A DNA stretch of 64,000 bases from Inquilinus sp. Marseille-Q2685. Lineage in GTDB: Bacteria; Pseudomonadota; Alphaproteobacteria; DSM-16000; Inquilinaceae. The translations under genes and the position numbers were made by a program. Shown piece after piece: positions 24,703 to 34,317 of the stretch. The notes beneath the pieces are model-generated. The model did not search any database and was not told where the DNA came from. It saw only the letters and a program-made list of their open reading frames with translations. How positions within the stretch are numbered: the first letter of the stretch is position 1; each line of letters opens with the position of its first letter. Where the stretch lies: NCBI RefSeq assembly GCF_916619195.1, contig NZ_CAKAKL010000002.1:1676001-1740000 (forward strand), written 5' to 3'.

Positions 24703-27084
24703 ATGCTCGAATTTGACACAAGGTCCCAAGCGGCGAGCGCTGCTATCGATCCATCGGTCCTCTTCCTTAAGCTCAATGGCTATGGGACCCCCGTTGACGG
24801 TGGAGGCGGCAAATATCGCAAGGTGGAGCCAAATCCCGGCCATGCCGGAGCGTTTCAATCACTTGATGGTGCATGGTGGGAACTGACCGAGCAGGTCATC
24901 AACCCCACAATGTTCGGCGCGGCGGGTGGCGGCACGACTGACGACACCGCTGCGCTGCTCAACTGCCTTATCTCGCCAGTCACAACAGCCGTCCAGATCC
25001 CGGCCGACAAGACCTACCTGGCTACCGAGGATATCTGTACGGCGCGGACCTTCGTCGGAGTAGCCACGAACAACAGCACGGAGATCACCGGTATCACGCG
25101 CATCACTATCGATATCCCGATCGGGTCCGTCGTCAGCTTGCTTGACGCGACCACCCGGCAACCGGTGGCCTTTGCGGACGGCAGTTATGAGGCAACGACG
25201 ACGACGGGTTTCATACTCACCAGCACGCCGCCAGCGCCGCCGGTATATAAGATCACGCTCAACAAGGCTCTTCCGTTGCAGCCCTCGTATCGCGGCACGG
25301 TGGTCGCCTATGTGGTGGCTGATTATGCCCGCGGGCCGGTGAGCATCAGCGGCGGCGGCACGATCAAGCTTTCGAACGGCAAGCGCATCCGCGTGGCGAC
25401 GCCGCGGACCAAGATCAGCGGCCTGACGATCGACGCCAACGACGCCGAGTTCGCCATCGCCGTCGAGCTGCCGGGCGAAGGTGCGATTATCGAAGGCAAC
25501 CATTTCTACGGAGGCGTCGGGAACTACGTGTCGGTCTTCGCGCCGAACGTCACGATCAACGGCAACGTCATGGACGGCACATCGTCAGTCGGTGTCGGCA
25601 CGCCGATCGCGATGGGATCCTACAATGCCTTCGGCTGCGTGGTCACCGGCAATACCATTCGAAGCTGGCGCGGCTTCGGTATCCAGACGCGGCACGCCAA
25701 GAACGTCACGATCACCGGCAACAGCCTGCATGGCGACACGTTGCTCTCGTATATCGACCCGACCGCCGCACCAAACACCGGCGATGGACCCCGCGTCGGC
25801 AACGGCTCGACCAATACGTTCACCTTCAAATTCCGAGACGGCTTCTTGCAGCCGGCTCCGTGCCCGAGGCGCGCCATCCTGGTCAATGATGTGCCATTCG
25901 CTGTGACGGGCGTGACGATCGTCGACACCAGCGGCGGGAACGAGACGGACTGGGAGGTCACATTTGCCGTGCCCCCGGCACCCGGCACGACATTGCGGAT
26001 GATCGGTTGGCGTGGCCTGGAGCCGATCAACATCAACTCCGACAGCTTCAACGTCTCCGTCACCGGAAACACGATCCTGGGATCCGGGGACAGCGGCGTC
26101 GTGATCGCCGACGACGAAGCGTCGCCAATCCCGCCGGAGCGCGTCACCGTCGCGAACAACGTCATCGAGGGGTGCAAGGGCGCCGCTGTCGCGATGACCC
26201 ATCATGCCAAGCAGATCTCCATCATGGGGAACACCTGCAAGGATTGGGGCTGGGGGCAGGACAGCGTGGCCGATGCCGTCTACACGGCCGGCATCGTCGC
26301 GACCGGCGACAGCGTCACGGTCATGGGGAACACGTTGGTCTCGAACCAGGGCGCCTCGGCCGGGTCGATCAAGTCAACCCGCGCCGGCATCACCTGGAAT
26401 GGCTTCGCCAACGGCACTCCCAACCTGTCGCTCGACAATGACCCTGGAGACGGCGACGCCCTTCTGAAGTTTGGCGGCAACATCTTCATGGGCACCTTCC
26501 CCCTTGGGAAATACTACATCCCCAATAGCAGCTCCGACCGGCGCAAGTTCAGTGGCATCATCACCGACGCGCCAATCATGCCCTGGACATTCATTGACAG
26601 CGACGCGTCGTTTACGACCAAACCGGCCAACACATCCTTTCTGACTTATGGAGGGACTTCCGGCACTGCCTGGTCATACGATACCACCAACATCATCGGC
26701 GGAGTCGGCTCGATTGCCATTACGGGCACCGCCGGGGCCGACAGCTTCGTAAATGTCAGCCCCAACGCGGCAACAAATGCCGCGCAGGCTCTCTGGAACC
26801 AGATCCTGATCGTTGACTTCTGGGCGAAGGCAACGAGCGGGACCCTCTACTTCTCGACCTTCTCCACCATCAACGGCGCGACCAAACGGGTTCGGACGAA
26901 CATCACCAGCTCGACGTGGAAACACTATACGCAGCGCATGCCGATCACCAATGCCGCTCAACGGGACTCTCTGTTCTTCCGCGTCGGGGCCAATGCGAAC
27001 GTGCCCAACCCTCCAAACCCTGACACCGTGAGCGCTGGATTCTTCCAGCACATTAAATTCTCGATACAGACGATCCCGACCTGA
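24703..27084 (+). CDS. right-handed beta-helix (pectate-lyase-fold) protein
   Basis: The 793-residue protein starts at the ATG with GAGGGA 7 bases upstream; ATG 24682 is an alternative. After a short N-terminal part comes the motif FGAAGGGTTDDTAAL, the usual opening of pectate-lyase-superfamily helices in phage tailspikes and surface enzymes. Many coils of NxITGNxI type follow (about 215-520), and then a C-terminal beta-rich, carbohydrate-binding-like domain (about 620-793). No signal peptide is visible. GC content is lower than in neighbouring genes. It could be a tailspike-like depolymerase, a lyase or an exopolysaccharide-modifying surface protein; the sequence does not decide. Confidence 0.75.
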   Translation: MLEFDTRSQAASAAIDPSVLFLKLNGYGTPVDGGGGKYRKVEPNPGHAGAFQSLDGAWWELTEQVINPTMFGAAGGGTTDDTAALLNCLISPVTTAVQIPADKTYLATEDICTARTFVGVATNNSTEITGITRITIDIPIGSVVSLLDATTRQPVAFADGSYEATTTTGFILTSTPPAPPVYKITLNKALPLQPSYRGTVVAYVVADYARGPVSISGGGTIKLSNGKRIRVATPRTKISGLTIDANDAEFAIAVELPGEGAIIEGNHFYGGVGNYVSVFAPNVTINGNVMDGTSSVGVGTPIAMGSYNAFGCVVTGNTIRSWRGFGIQTRHAKNVTITGNSLHGDTLLSYIDPTAAPNTGDGPRVGNGSTNTFTFKFRDGFLQPAPCPRRAILVNDVPFAVTGVTIVDTSGGNETDWEVTFAVPPAPGTTLRMIGWRGLEPININSDSFNVSVTGNTILGSGDSGVVIADDEASPIPPERVTVANNVIEGCKGAAVAMTHHAKQISIMGNTCKDWGWGQDSVADAVYTAGIVATGDSVTVMGNTLVSNQGASAGSIKSTRAGITWNGFANGTPNLSLDNDPGDGDALLKFGGNIFMGTFPLGKYYIPNSSSDRRKFSGIITDAPIMPWTFIDSDASFTTKPANTSFLTYGGTSGTAWSYDTTNIIGGVGSIAITGTAGADSFVNVSPNAATNAAQALWNQILIVDFWAKATSGTLYFSTFSTINGATKRVRTNITSSTWKHYTQRMPITNAAQRDSLFFRVGANANVPNPPNPDTVSAGFFQHIKFSIQTIPT

Positions 27085-27106
27085 CGGGAACGGAGTTGCT
27101 GATTTT

Positions 27107-27134
27107 GGGGGCCTCGCATCAGCGGGGCCCCTTT
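27107..27134 (+). terminator. intrinsic terminator-like hairpin
   Basis: A 10-bp stem, GGGGCCTCGC with GCGGGGCCCC (one G-U pair), and the loop ATCA are followed by a short TTT, 23 bases after the beta-helix stop. Confidence 0.7.
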
Positions 27135-27366
27135 GGGGCTTCGGTAGTGATGAGGTGGCTATGTCCTCGGCCTGATCGCCGCATCGATCGCCTCCTATCG
27201 GCCATGCCGACTGGGCAGGCCTCCTTCGACGCCAGCCCTTTCTCCTCGGACCAGATGATTTTCACGGGGCGGCCTACCGACCCGGAGCCGGCGGATCCAT
27301 CTTGGCCGCCCCTGTCGCCACCCATCGTTCGGGCGGCGCGGCCCAGGCGGTGGCCGCTTCCTCTGG

Positions 27367-27412
27367 CTGGCGTGCTGGTCGACGCGGCGCGTTCCGACAG
27401 CCAGCACGCCAG
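27367..27412. repeat. 12-bp inverted repeat next to tRNA-Glu
   Basis: CTGGCGTGCTGG (27367-27378) and its exact complement (27401-27412) are separated by 22 bases, directly at the 3' side of the tRNA gene. It may act as a terminator or processing hairpin for the tRNA transcript. The rest of 27135-27415 shows no gene. Confidence 0.55.
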
Positions 27413-27415
27413 TCT

Positions 27416-27491
27416 TGGCGACCCCTACGGGATTCGAACCCGTGTTACCGCCGTGAAAGGGCGATGTCCTAGGCCTCTAGACGAAGGGGTC
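27416..27491 (-). tRNA. tRNA-Glu (anticodon TTC)
   Basis: The complement reads as a full cloverleaf: 7-bp acceptor GACCCCT/AGGGGTC, anticodon loop CTTTCAC with TTC, the T-arm element GGTTCGAATCC, and a CCA that appears encoded. The length is 76 with CCA. It lies upstream of recJ in the same direction. Confidence 0.95.
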
Positions 27492-27529
27492 GGCGCGGCG
27501 CAGAGACCTACCGGCAGCGGCCGGGGAAA

Positions 27530-29302
27530 TCAAGCGTTTTCGGCCCAGAGCGGCGCCACGTCCTCGACGAACAGCTGCACCCGGGTGTTGCCGTTCCAGC
27601 GGTCGAGCCTGAGCGTGCCCGCGACATGCAGCAGCGCGTCGCGGCGCAGCAGGGCCTGGCCCACCGGCTGGTCGGCACAGCGGAAGGCGATCGCCCTGAG
27701 GCGGCCGCCATCCGGCCCGACCAGGGTACAGGCGACATGGCCGCTGCCGACCACCGATGCCGCCACCACCCGCACCCGCGGCAGGGCGAAGCGCGGCTCC
27801 GGGTTGCCGGCGCCGAAGGGGCCGAGGCGGCACAGCGTCTCCGTCAGCTCGACCGTCGCCGCCTCCACCACCAGCGTACCGTCGAGCTCGACCAGCGGCA
27901 CCATCGGCTCGTCGACCTGGCCGTCGATATGCTCGGCCAGGAAGGCGCGCAGCTCGGTGATCCGCTCCTGGCGCACGGTGAAGCCCGCCGCCATGCGGTG
28001 GCCGCCGCCGGACAGCAGCAGCCCCGCCTGGCGCGCCGCGATCACCGCGGCGCCGAGATCGACGCCGGGCACCGAGCGGCCTGACGCCTTGCCGATGCCG
28101 CCCTCGATCCCGACCACGCAGGACGGGCGGCCGTAGCGCTCGCGCAGCCGGCCGGCGACGATGCCGACCACGCCGGGGTGCCAGCCCTCACCCGCCACCA
28201 GGATCACCGGCCCGGACTCCGTGACCTCGACCTGGGCGGTCGCTGCGGCCATCACCTCGGCCTCGACCGTCTTGCGGTCGACATTGTGTTCGTCCAGCAG
28301 CGCCGCGATCCGCGCTGCCTCGGCCCGGTCCTCGGTGGCCAGGAGGCGGGCGCCGAGATCGGCCCGGCCGATGCGGCCGCCGGCATTGATCCGCGGCCCC
28401 AGGATATAGCCGGCGTGGTAGGCGTCGACCGTCTCGGTCACCCGCGCCACGTCCGCCAGGGCGGCGAGGCCGGTGTTGCGGCGCTGCGCCATCACCTTCA
28501 GCCCCTGCCCCACCAGCGCCCGGTTGAGCCCGGTCAGCGGCACCACGTCGCAGATGGTGCCGAGCGCCACCAGGTCGAGCAGCGCCATCAGATCCGGCTC
28601 GGCCCTGTTGGCGAAGACCCCGGCCTTGCGCAAGGTGCGGTTGAGCGCCACCAGCGCCAGGAAGGTGACGCCACAGGCGGCGAGCTGTCCCAGGCCCGGA
28701 TCCTGGTCCAGCCGGTTCGGATTGACCACCGCCGCCACCTTGGGCAGGCGCGGCTCGGCGGTGTGGTGGTCGAGCACGACGATGTCGAGGCCCGAGGCCG
28801 CGGCGCCTTCCAGGGCGTCGAAGGCGGTGGTGCCGCAATCGACCGTCACCACCAGGCGGGCGCCGCCGGCGCGCAGCTTCTCCAGCGCCTGAGCGTTCGG
28901 GCCGTAGCCCTCGGCGATGCGGTCGGGGATGTGGATCTGCGGCTCGACCCCGAGAGCGCGCAGATAGCGGACCAGGAGCGCGGTCGAGGTGGCGCCGTCA
29001 ACGTCGTAGTCGCCGAACACGGCGATGCCCTCGGCGCCGGTCACCGCCCGGGCGATGCGCTCCGCCGCGCGGTCCATGTCGCGCAGCACCGAGGGGTCGG
29101 GCAGAAGCGCCCGCAGCGTCGGATTGAGGAAGGCGGGCGCATCGTCGAGGCCGACCCCGCGCGCCGCCAGCACCCGGGCGACCAGCTCCGGCAGGGCGTG
29201 GCGCTGGGAGAGGGCCAGCGCCAGCCTGTCGTCGGCGGCGCGGCCGATCCAGCGCGCGCCCTTGGCGGAGCGTTCGACGCCGAACAGCGCCGGCGCGGTC
29301 AA
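27530..29302 (-). CDS. recJ: single-stranded-DNA exonuclease RecJ
   Basis: The 590-residue 5'-to-3' ssDNA exonuclease of recombination and mismatch repair belongs to the DHH superfamily. Motif I, FGDYDVDG, is at about 96-103, motif III is the DHH in VVLDHHT, and the DHHA1 block GGGHRMAAG lies near 410. The C-terminal OB-type domain is present. The length is normal for the family. It is the last gene of the order aminotransferase, hom, glpX, recJ, but is separated from glpX by a palindromic repeat. Confidence 0.96.
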   Translation of the reverse strand: MTAPALFGVERSAKGARWIGRAADDRLALALSQRHALPELVARVLAARGVGLDDAPAFLNPTLRALLPDPSVLRDMDRAAERIARAVTGAEGIAVFGDYDVDGATSTALLVRYLRALGVEPQIHIPDRIAEGYGPNAQALEKLRAGGARLVVTVDCGTTAFDALEGAAASGLDIVVLDHHTAEPRLPKVAAVVNPNRLDQDPGLGQLAACGVTFLALVALNRTLRKAGVFANRAEPDLMALLDLVALGTICDVVPLTGLNRALVGQGLKVMAQRRNTGLAALADVARVTETVDAYHAGYILGPRINAGGRIGRADLGARLLATEDRAEAARIAALLDEHNVDRKTVEAEVMAAATAQVEVTESGPVILVAGEGWHPGVVGIVAGRLRERYGRPSCVVGIEGGIGKASGRSVPGVDLGAAVIAARQAGLLLSGGGHRMAAGFTVRQERITELRAFLAEHIDGQVDEPMVPLVELDGTLVVEAATVELTETLCRLGPFGAGNPEPRFALPRVRVVAASVVGSGHVACTLVGPDGGRLRAIAFRCADQPVGQALLRRDALLHVAGTLRLDRWNGNTRVQLFVEDVAPLWAENA

Positions 29303-29344
29303 CGCCCCTGCCTCATAACCTCTTCCCCCTCATCCTAACTCTCT

Positions 29345-29431
29345 CGTCATTGCGAGGAGGCGAAGCCGACGAAGCAATCCAGGGGCGGCTCGCACCGGCC
29401 CCTGGATTGCTTCGCTTCGCTCGCAATGACG
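29345..29431. repeat. palindromic intergenic repeat (REP-like)
   Basis: The arms CGTCATTGCGAG...AAGCAATCCAGGGG and CCCCTGGATTGCTT...CTCGCAATGACG form an imperfect hairpin between glpX and recJ. Elements with this CATTGCGAG/AAGCAATCC core are common dispersed repeats in alphaproteobacterial genomes. It may fold in the mRNA or end transcription. Confidence 0.75.
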
Positions 29432-29477
29432 ACGGAAGACAAGCCGCAGCGAAGGGCTGCCTCCCGATGCGCCGTTC

Positions 29478-30479
29478 TTAGCCGCCGACGAACTCGAAGC
29501 CGGCCTTGCGGCGGAAGTCGTGCCGCGCCTCGATGGTCCGGACCGTGCCGCTCTTCGAGCGCATCACGATCGAATGGGTGATCGCCCCGCCCGGGATCAG
29601 GCGGACGCCGCGCAGCATCGGGCCGGTGGTGACGCCGGTGGCCGCGAACATCACGTCGCCGCCGGCCAGGTCCAGCAGCCCGTAGACGCGGGTGAAGTCC
29701 TCGATGCCCTGGCGCTTGGCGCGCTCGCGCTCGTCGTCGTTGCGGAACAGCAGGCGGCCCTGCATCTGGCCGCCGATGCAGCGCAGCGCCGAGGCCGCCA
29801 GCACGCCCTCGGGCGCGCCGCCGGTGCCGAGATACATGTCGACGCCGGTCTCCGGCTGGGCCGTGGCGATGACGCCGGAGACGTCGCCGTCGGAGATCAG
29901 CATGATCCGGGCGCCGGCCTCGCGCACGCGGGCGATCAGCTCCTGGTGGCGCGGCCGGTCCAGCACGCAGACCACGAGGTCGGAGACCGCGACCCGCTTG
30001 GCCAGAGCCAGCGCCTTGAGGTTCTGGGCCGGGCTTGCGTCGATGTCGATCAGGTCCTTCGGCAGGTCGCCGCCGACCGCGATCTTGTCCATGTAGACGT
30101 CGGGCGCCTTGAGGAAGCCGCCCTTGTTGGCCATGGCGATGACCGCCAGCGCGTTCGGCCCGCCCTTGGCGGTGATGGTGGTGCCCTCCAGCGGGTCGAG
30201 GGCGATGTCGATCTCCGGCCCGTCGCCGGCGCCGACCTTCTCGCCGATATAGAGCATCGGCGCCTCGTCGCGCTCGCCCTCGCCGATCACCACCTCGCCC
30301 TCGATGGCGAGGCTGTTCAGCGCCTGCCGCATCGCGTCGACCGCGGCCTGGTCCGCCTGGCGCTCGTCGCCGCGGCCCATCAGCCGCGACGCGGAGAGGG
30401 CTGCGGCTTCCGTCACCCGCACCGCCTCGAGCGCAAGGTTGCGATCCATCACCTGGGACTTCGCTTCCGGCCGTTTCAT
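29478..30479 (-). CDS. glpX: class II fructose-1,6-bisphosphatase
   Basis: The 333-residue GlpX-type phosphatase acts in gluconeogenesis, turning fructose-1,6-bisphosphate into fructose-6-phosphate. Family motifs include GEGERDEAPML, the metal/substrate block DPLEGT and the GTGGAPEGVLAA loop. The start at 30479 has GGAGAG 4 bases upstream; the open frame extends further but is not gene-like. The length matches the family. Confidence 0.95.
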   Translation of the reverse strand: MKRPEAKSQVMDRNLALEAVRVTEAAALSASRLMGRGDERQADQAAVDAMRQALNSLAIEGEVVIGEGERDEAPMLYIGEKVGAGDGPEIDIALDPLEGTTITAKGGPNALAVIAMANKGGFLKAPDVYMDKIAVGGDLPKDLIDIDASPAQNLKALALAKRVAVSDLVVCVLDRPRHQELIARVREAGARIMLISDGDVSGVIATAQPETGVDMYLGTGGAPEGVLAASALRCIGGQMQGRLLFRNDDERERAKRQGIEDFTRVYGLLDLAGGDVMFAATGVTTGPMLRGVRLIPGGAITHSIVMRSKSGTVRTIEARHDFRRKAGFEFVGG

Positions 30480-30592
30480 CGTCTCTCCGATCCTCTCGGG
30501 CTCGTCTCCGCCGCATCGGCCCTCACGGGCGACGGCGGACACATCGTGCGACGGGTGTACCGGCTTTCGGTGACAGCCGGTACCCGGAATGA

Positions 30593-31885
30593 TCACAGAT
30601 CTTCGATGCGAATGACATGTGGCGGCTCCAGCACCGCGTCCAGCGCGCCCAGCGCCGCCAGCAGCCGGGTCATCGCCGCCTCGTCCGTCTCATGGGTGAT
30701 GATCACCAGCGGCACCGCGTCGCCCGGCGACCGGCCGCGCTGCAGCAGGCTCTCGACCGAGATCTGCTGGTCGCGCATGGCCGCGGCCACGTCGGCGATC
30801 ACGCCCGGACGGTCGACCACCATCAGCCGAAGGTAGTAGGCGCCGCGGCGATGGTCCATCGGCACCACGGCGGCGCGCTCGAGCCGCGCGGCCGGGGCGC
30901 CGAGCACCGGCACCTTCAGGCCGCGGGCGAGGTCGACCAGGTCGGCGACCACGGCCGAGGCGGTCGGGCCGGCGCCGGCGCCGCGGCCGGTCATCATCAC
31001 CTGGCCGACGAAGTCGCCCTGCGCCACCACGGCGTTGAACACGCCCTCGACATGGGCGATCGGCGAGGCCTCAGCTACCATGCAGGGATGGACGCGCAGC
31101 GACAGCCCCTCATCGGTGCGCCGGGCGATGCCCAGCAGCTTGATGCGGTAGCCCAGCTCCTGCGCATAGGCGATGTCGAGCGCCGAGACCTGGCGGATGC
31201 CCTCGATGTGCAGGTCGTCGAACTCGACCCGGGCGTTGAAGGCCAGCGCCGCCAGCACCGCCAGCTTGTGCGCGGCGTCGATGCCGTCGACGTCGAAGCT
31301 GGGGTCGGCCTCGGCATAGCCCAGCTTCTGGGCCTCGGCCAGTACCTCGGCGAATTCGCGGCCCGTGGTCCGCATCTCGGTCAGGATGTAGTTGCAGGTG
31401 CCGTTGAGGATGCCGAACACGCCGTCGATGCGGTTGCCGGCCAGGCCCTCGCGCACGCCCTTGATCGCCGGGATGCCGCCGGCCACCGCCGCCTCGAAGG
31501 CCAGGGCCACGCCGGCCTCCTCGGCCAGGGCCGCCAGCGCCGGGCCGTGCACGGCCAGCAGCGCCTTGTTGGCGGTGACAACCTGCTTGCCATGGACGAT
31601 CGCTGTCTCGCAGACGGCCTTGGCGATGCCGTTGGATCCCCCGATCAACTCGACCACCACGTCGACCTCGGGGTCGGCGGCCAGGGCCACGGCGTCGTCG
31701 TACCACCGCACGCCGTCCAGCGGCACGCCGCGGTCGCGGTGGCGGTCGCGGGCCGAGACGGCAGCGACGACGATGCGCCGGCCGCTGCGCTGGGCCAGCA
31801 GGTCGGCATGCGCCTGCAGCAGGCGGAGGACGCCGCCGCCGACCGTGCCGAGGCCGGCGATGCCGATTTTCAGAACGGGAGTCAC
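30593..31885 (-). CDS. hom: homoserine dehydrogenase
   Basis: The 430-residue enzyme of the threonine/methionine branch converts aspartate semialdehyde to homoserine. It has an N-terminal NAD(P) fold (GLGTVGGGV), a catalytic domain with GILNGTCNYILTEM and the aspartate/lysine block AHKLAVLAALAF, and a C-terminal ACT domain (from about 350) for allosteric feedback, normally by threonine. The start is GTG overlapping the aminotransferase stop by 4 bases, so the two are translationally coupled. Confidence 0.96.
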   Translation of the reverse strand: MTPVLKIGIAGLGTVGGGVLRLLQAHADLLAQRSGRRIVVAAVSARDRHRDRGVPLDGVRWYDDAVALAADPEVDVVVELIGGSNGIAKAVCETAIVHGKQVVTANKALLAVHGPALAALAEEAGVALAFEAAVAGGIPAIKGVREGLAGNRIDGVFGILNGTCNYILTEMRTTGREFAEVLAEAQKLGYAEADPSFDVDGIDAAHKLAVLAALAFNARVEFDDLHIEGIRQVSALDIAYAQELGYRIKLLGIARRTDEGLSLRVHPCMVAEASPIAHVEGVFNAVVAQGDFVGQVMMTGRGAGAGPTASAVVADLVDLARGLKVPVLGAPAARLERAAVVPMDHRRGAYYLRLMVVDRPGVIADVAAAMRDQQISVESLLQRGRSPGDAVPLVIITHETDEAAMTRLLAALGALDAVLEPPHVIRIEDL

Positions 31886-33102
31886 GATACCGCTTTCAGG
31901 CTGACCGGCTGCGGGTCGTTGCGCCGCCGGCTGAGGAAGGTCTTGATGTTCTTGCAGGCCTGGCGGATGCGCTGGTGGTTCTCGACCAGGGCGATGCGGA
32001 CGTGGCCGTCGCCGTATTCGCCGAATCCGACGCCGGGCGCCACCGCCACCCCCGCCTCTTCCAGCAGCAGCTTGGAGAAGGCGAGCGAGCCCATGCTGGC
32101 GAAGGCCTCCGGGATCGGCGCCCAGACGAACATGCTGGCCTCGGGCTTCTCCACCGGCCAGCCGGCGGCGCGCAGCCCCTCGACCAGGGTGTCGCGACGC
32201 AGGCGATAGCGTGCCCGCATCTCGTCGACGAACTCCTGCGGCCCGTTGATCGCCGCGGTCGCCGCCACCTGCAAGGGGGTGAAGGCGCCGTAGTCGACAT
32301 AGGACTTCACCCGCGCCAGCGCCGCGATCAGGCGCTTGTTGCCGGCTGCGAAGCCGATGCGCCAGCCGGCCATCGAGTAGGTCTTGCTCAGCGACGTAAA
32401 TTCGACCGCGATGTCGCGCGCCTCGGGGATCGCCAGGATCGAGGGCGGCGGCGCCGTGTCGAAATAGATCTCGGCATAGGCCAGGTCGGACAGGATCCAG
32501 ATGCCGTGCTCGCGGCAGAACTTCACGATCGGCCGGTAGAAATCGAGGTCCACCACCTCGGCCGTCGGGTTCGACGGATAGTTCAGCACCAGCGCGGTCG
32601 GCTTCGGCACGCTGTGCCGCACCGCCCGCTCCAGCACCTCCATGAAGTTCGCGCCCGGCGTGATCGGCAGCGACCGGATGGCGGCGCCGGCGATGATGAA
32701 GCCGAACATGTGGATCGGGTAGCTCGGGTTCGGCACCAGGATGATGTCGCCCGGGCTGGTGATCGCCTGGGCCAGGTTGGCCAGGCCTTCCTTCGACCCG
32801 ATGGTGACCACGAGCTCGCTCTCGGGGTCGAGCTCGACCCCGAAGCGGCGCTGGTAATAGGCGGCCTGGGCCCGGCGCAGGCCGGGGATGCCGCGCGAGG
32901 TGGAATAGCCATGGCTGCGCGGATTCTGCGCCGCCTCGGTCAGCTTCTCGATCACATGCTTCGGCGGCGGTCCGTCGGGGTTGCCCATGCCGAGATCGAT
33001 GATGTCCTCGCCCCGAGCTCGCGCCGCCGCCTTCATCGCGTTCACCTCGGCGAACACATAGGGCGGCAGGCGCTTGATTCGGTGGAAGTCCTGATCGGTC
33101 AT
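31882..33102 (-). CDS. class I/II aminotransferase upstream of hom (AlaC/LL-DAP-type)
   Basis: The 406-residue PLP-dependent aminotransferase has the AspC-like fold. The PLP lysine is in SLSKTYSMAGWRIGF, and NYPSNPTAE and DLAYAEI are the other PLP-contact blocks. Proteins at this position next to hom are usually called LL-diaminopimelate aminotransferase or AlaC-type alanine aminotransferase; sequence motifs alone do not separate these. The start at 33102 follows GGGGGAC; a longer open frame upstream is antisense to the OmpA-like gene region. Confidence 0.88.
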   Translation of the reverse strand: MTDQDFHRIKRLPPYVFAEVNAMKAAARARGEDIIDLGMGNPDGPPPKHVIEKLTEAAQNPRSHGYSTSRGIPGLRRAQAAYYQRRFGVELDPESELVVTIGSKEGLANLAQAITSPGDIILVPNPSYPIHMFGFIIAGAAIRSLPITPGANFMEVLERAVRHSVPKPTALVLNYPSNPTAEVVDLDFYRPIVKFCREHGIWILSDLAYAEIYFDTAPPPSILAIPEARDIAVEFTSLSKTYSMAGWRIGFAAGNKRLIAALARVKSYVDYGAFTPLQVAATAAINGPQEFVDEMRARYRLRRDTLVEGLRAAGWPVEKPEASMFVWAPIPEAFASMGSLAFSKLLLEEAGVAVAPGVGFGEYGDGHVRIALVENHQRIRQACKNIKTFLSRRRNDPQPVSLKAVS

Positions 33103-33145
33103 CGACGTGTCCCCCCGACGCCCGTCGGGGCGTCCGGTGCTGAGC

Positions 33146-34183
33146 CTATTGAGCGAGATAGATTTCGACGCGGGCGGCCTGGCCGTCGGTGATGTTCGGC
33201 CGGGTGTCGGCCGAGCCGCCGGTGACGATTCGGGCCGGGTCGACGCCGGCCGCGCGCAGCGCCGCGGCCACCGCCTCGGCCCGCGCCTTGGCCTGGGCCG
33301 CGCCGTCGCCGGCGCCGTAGCCGACCACCCGCAGCTTCGGGCTCTGCGCCGTCTTGGCGACGTTTTCGATCGTGCTGCTGGCCGAGGCCGGCAGTGTCGT
33401 GCTGCCGCCGTCGAACTTGACCGTGCCGGCGACCCGGTTGTTGAAGCTGAAGGCCGGCTTCGACTCCTCCGCCGGGGCGGGCGCCGCGGCCTGGCCGGCG
33501 CCGCGGTTGCCGAAGCTGAGTGCGCCGGGCGCGCCCGAGGCGGCACGGTCGGCCTCAAGCTGGCTGCGCACCGCGGCCTGCTGTTCCGGCGTCGGCAGGT
33601 CGGTCGGCTTCTGCGGCACGCTGCCGAGATTGGGATAGGCCTGCTCCGAGGCCGGACGCGGCATCGACTCCATCGCCGGCGGGGCGGCGGTGTTGCGGCG
33701 CTGGCCGAAGCTCATCGGCGCCACCGTGCCGGTCGGCTGCTGCTGTGCCTGCTGCGCCGCCGCCTGCTGCTGCGCGATCTGCTGCTGCCGCTGGAAGGCA
33801 GCCTGGCGCTGCTGCTCGATCTGCGCCCGGCGCTGCTGCTGTGTCGCCTGCTGCTGCGCCCGGGCCTGCTGCATCGCGGCGCGGTCGGCATCGGTCTGGG
33901 CCAGCGCGGGCAGGGTGTAGGTCCTGGTGTCGCCCGCCTGCGCCGTGCCCAGCGGGCCGCCGACGCTGGGCACGGGCGGCGCCTCGGCCGGCCCGAGCGG
34001 CGTGACCTCGGCGGTCTCGACCTTGGGCACGGAGGCCTGGACGTCGCCCGCATAGGGCGTGCCGTCGAAGATGCGGCCGCCGCAGCCCGCGAGCGCGAGG
34101 CCGAGGGCGACGGTGGCAACGGCGCCACGGACCGGAAGGCCGGGGCGGGCGGAAGCGATCATGAGAGAGCCGGTGCGACGCAT
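33146..34183 (-). CDS. OmpA-family lipoprotein
   Basis: The protein is about 345 residues. It begins with a lipoprotein signal whose lipobox is LALAGC, then a Pro/Ala-rich part, a Gln-rich coiled-coil segment (QQQATQQQRRAQIEQQRQ...), and a C-terminal OmpA-like peptidoglycan-binding domain (KFDGGSTTLP to ARVEIYL, about 250-345). It should link the outer membrane to the cell wall. The start is uncertain; ATG 34162 is also possible because no clear ribosome-binding site is seen. It diverges from phaC. Confidence 0.82.
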   Translation of the reverse strand: MRRTGSLMIASARPGLPVRGAVATVALGLALAGCGGRIFDGTPYAGDVQASVPKVETAEVTPLGPAEAPPVPSVGGPLGTAQAGDTRTYTLPALAQTDADRAAMQQARAQQQATQQQRRAQIEQQRQAAFQRQQQIAQQQAAAQQAQQQPTGTVAPMSFGQRRNTAAPPAMESMPRPASEQAYPNLGSVPQKPTDLPTPEQQAAVRSQLEADRAASGAPGALSFGNRGAGQAAAPAPAEESKPAFSFNNRVAGTVKFDGGSTTLPASASSTIENVAKTAQSPKLRVVGYGAGDGAAQAKARAEAVAAALRAAGVDPARIVTGGSADTRPNITDGQAARVEIYLAQ

Positions 34184-34317
34184 GGGCACGTGCCTAGCAC
34201 ACTTCGTTGAAAGGGTGGACTGGAAAGAGGATGGCCGTGCAAAGTGGCGGATAAGCGGCATTCTACGCCCGATTCCGCGCCTCGGGCGATGCCGCCGCAG
34301 ACAGGGGATCCTTGGCC

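Noticed and set aside
24317-27491. genomic island integrated at the 3' end of tRNA-Glu
   Set aside because: The lower-GC gene lies at the right side of the tRNA, but I found no direct repeat of the tRNA 3' end to its left and no integrase.
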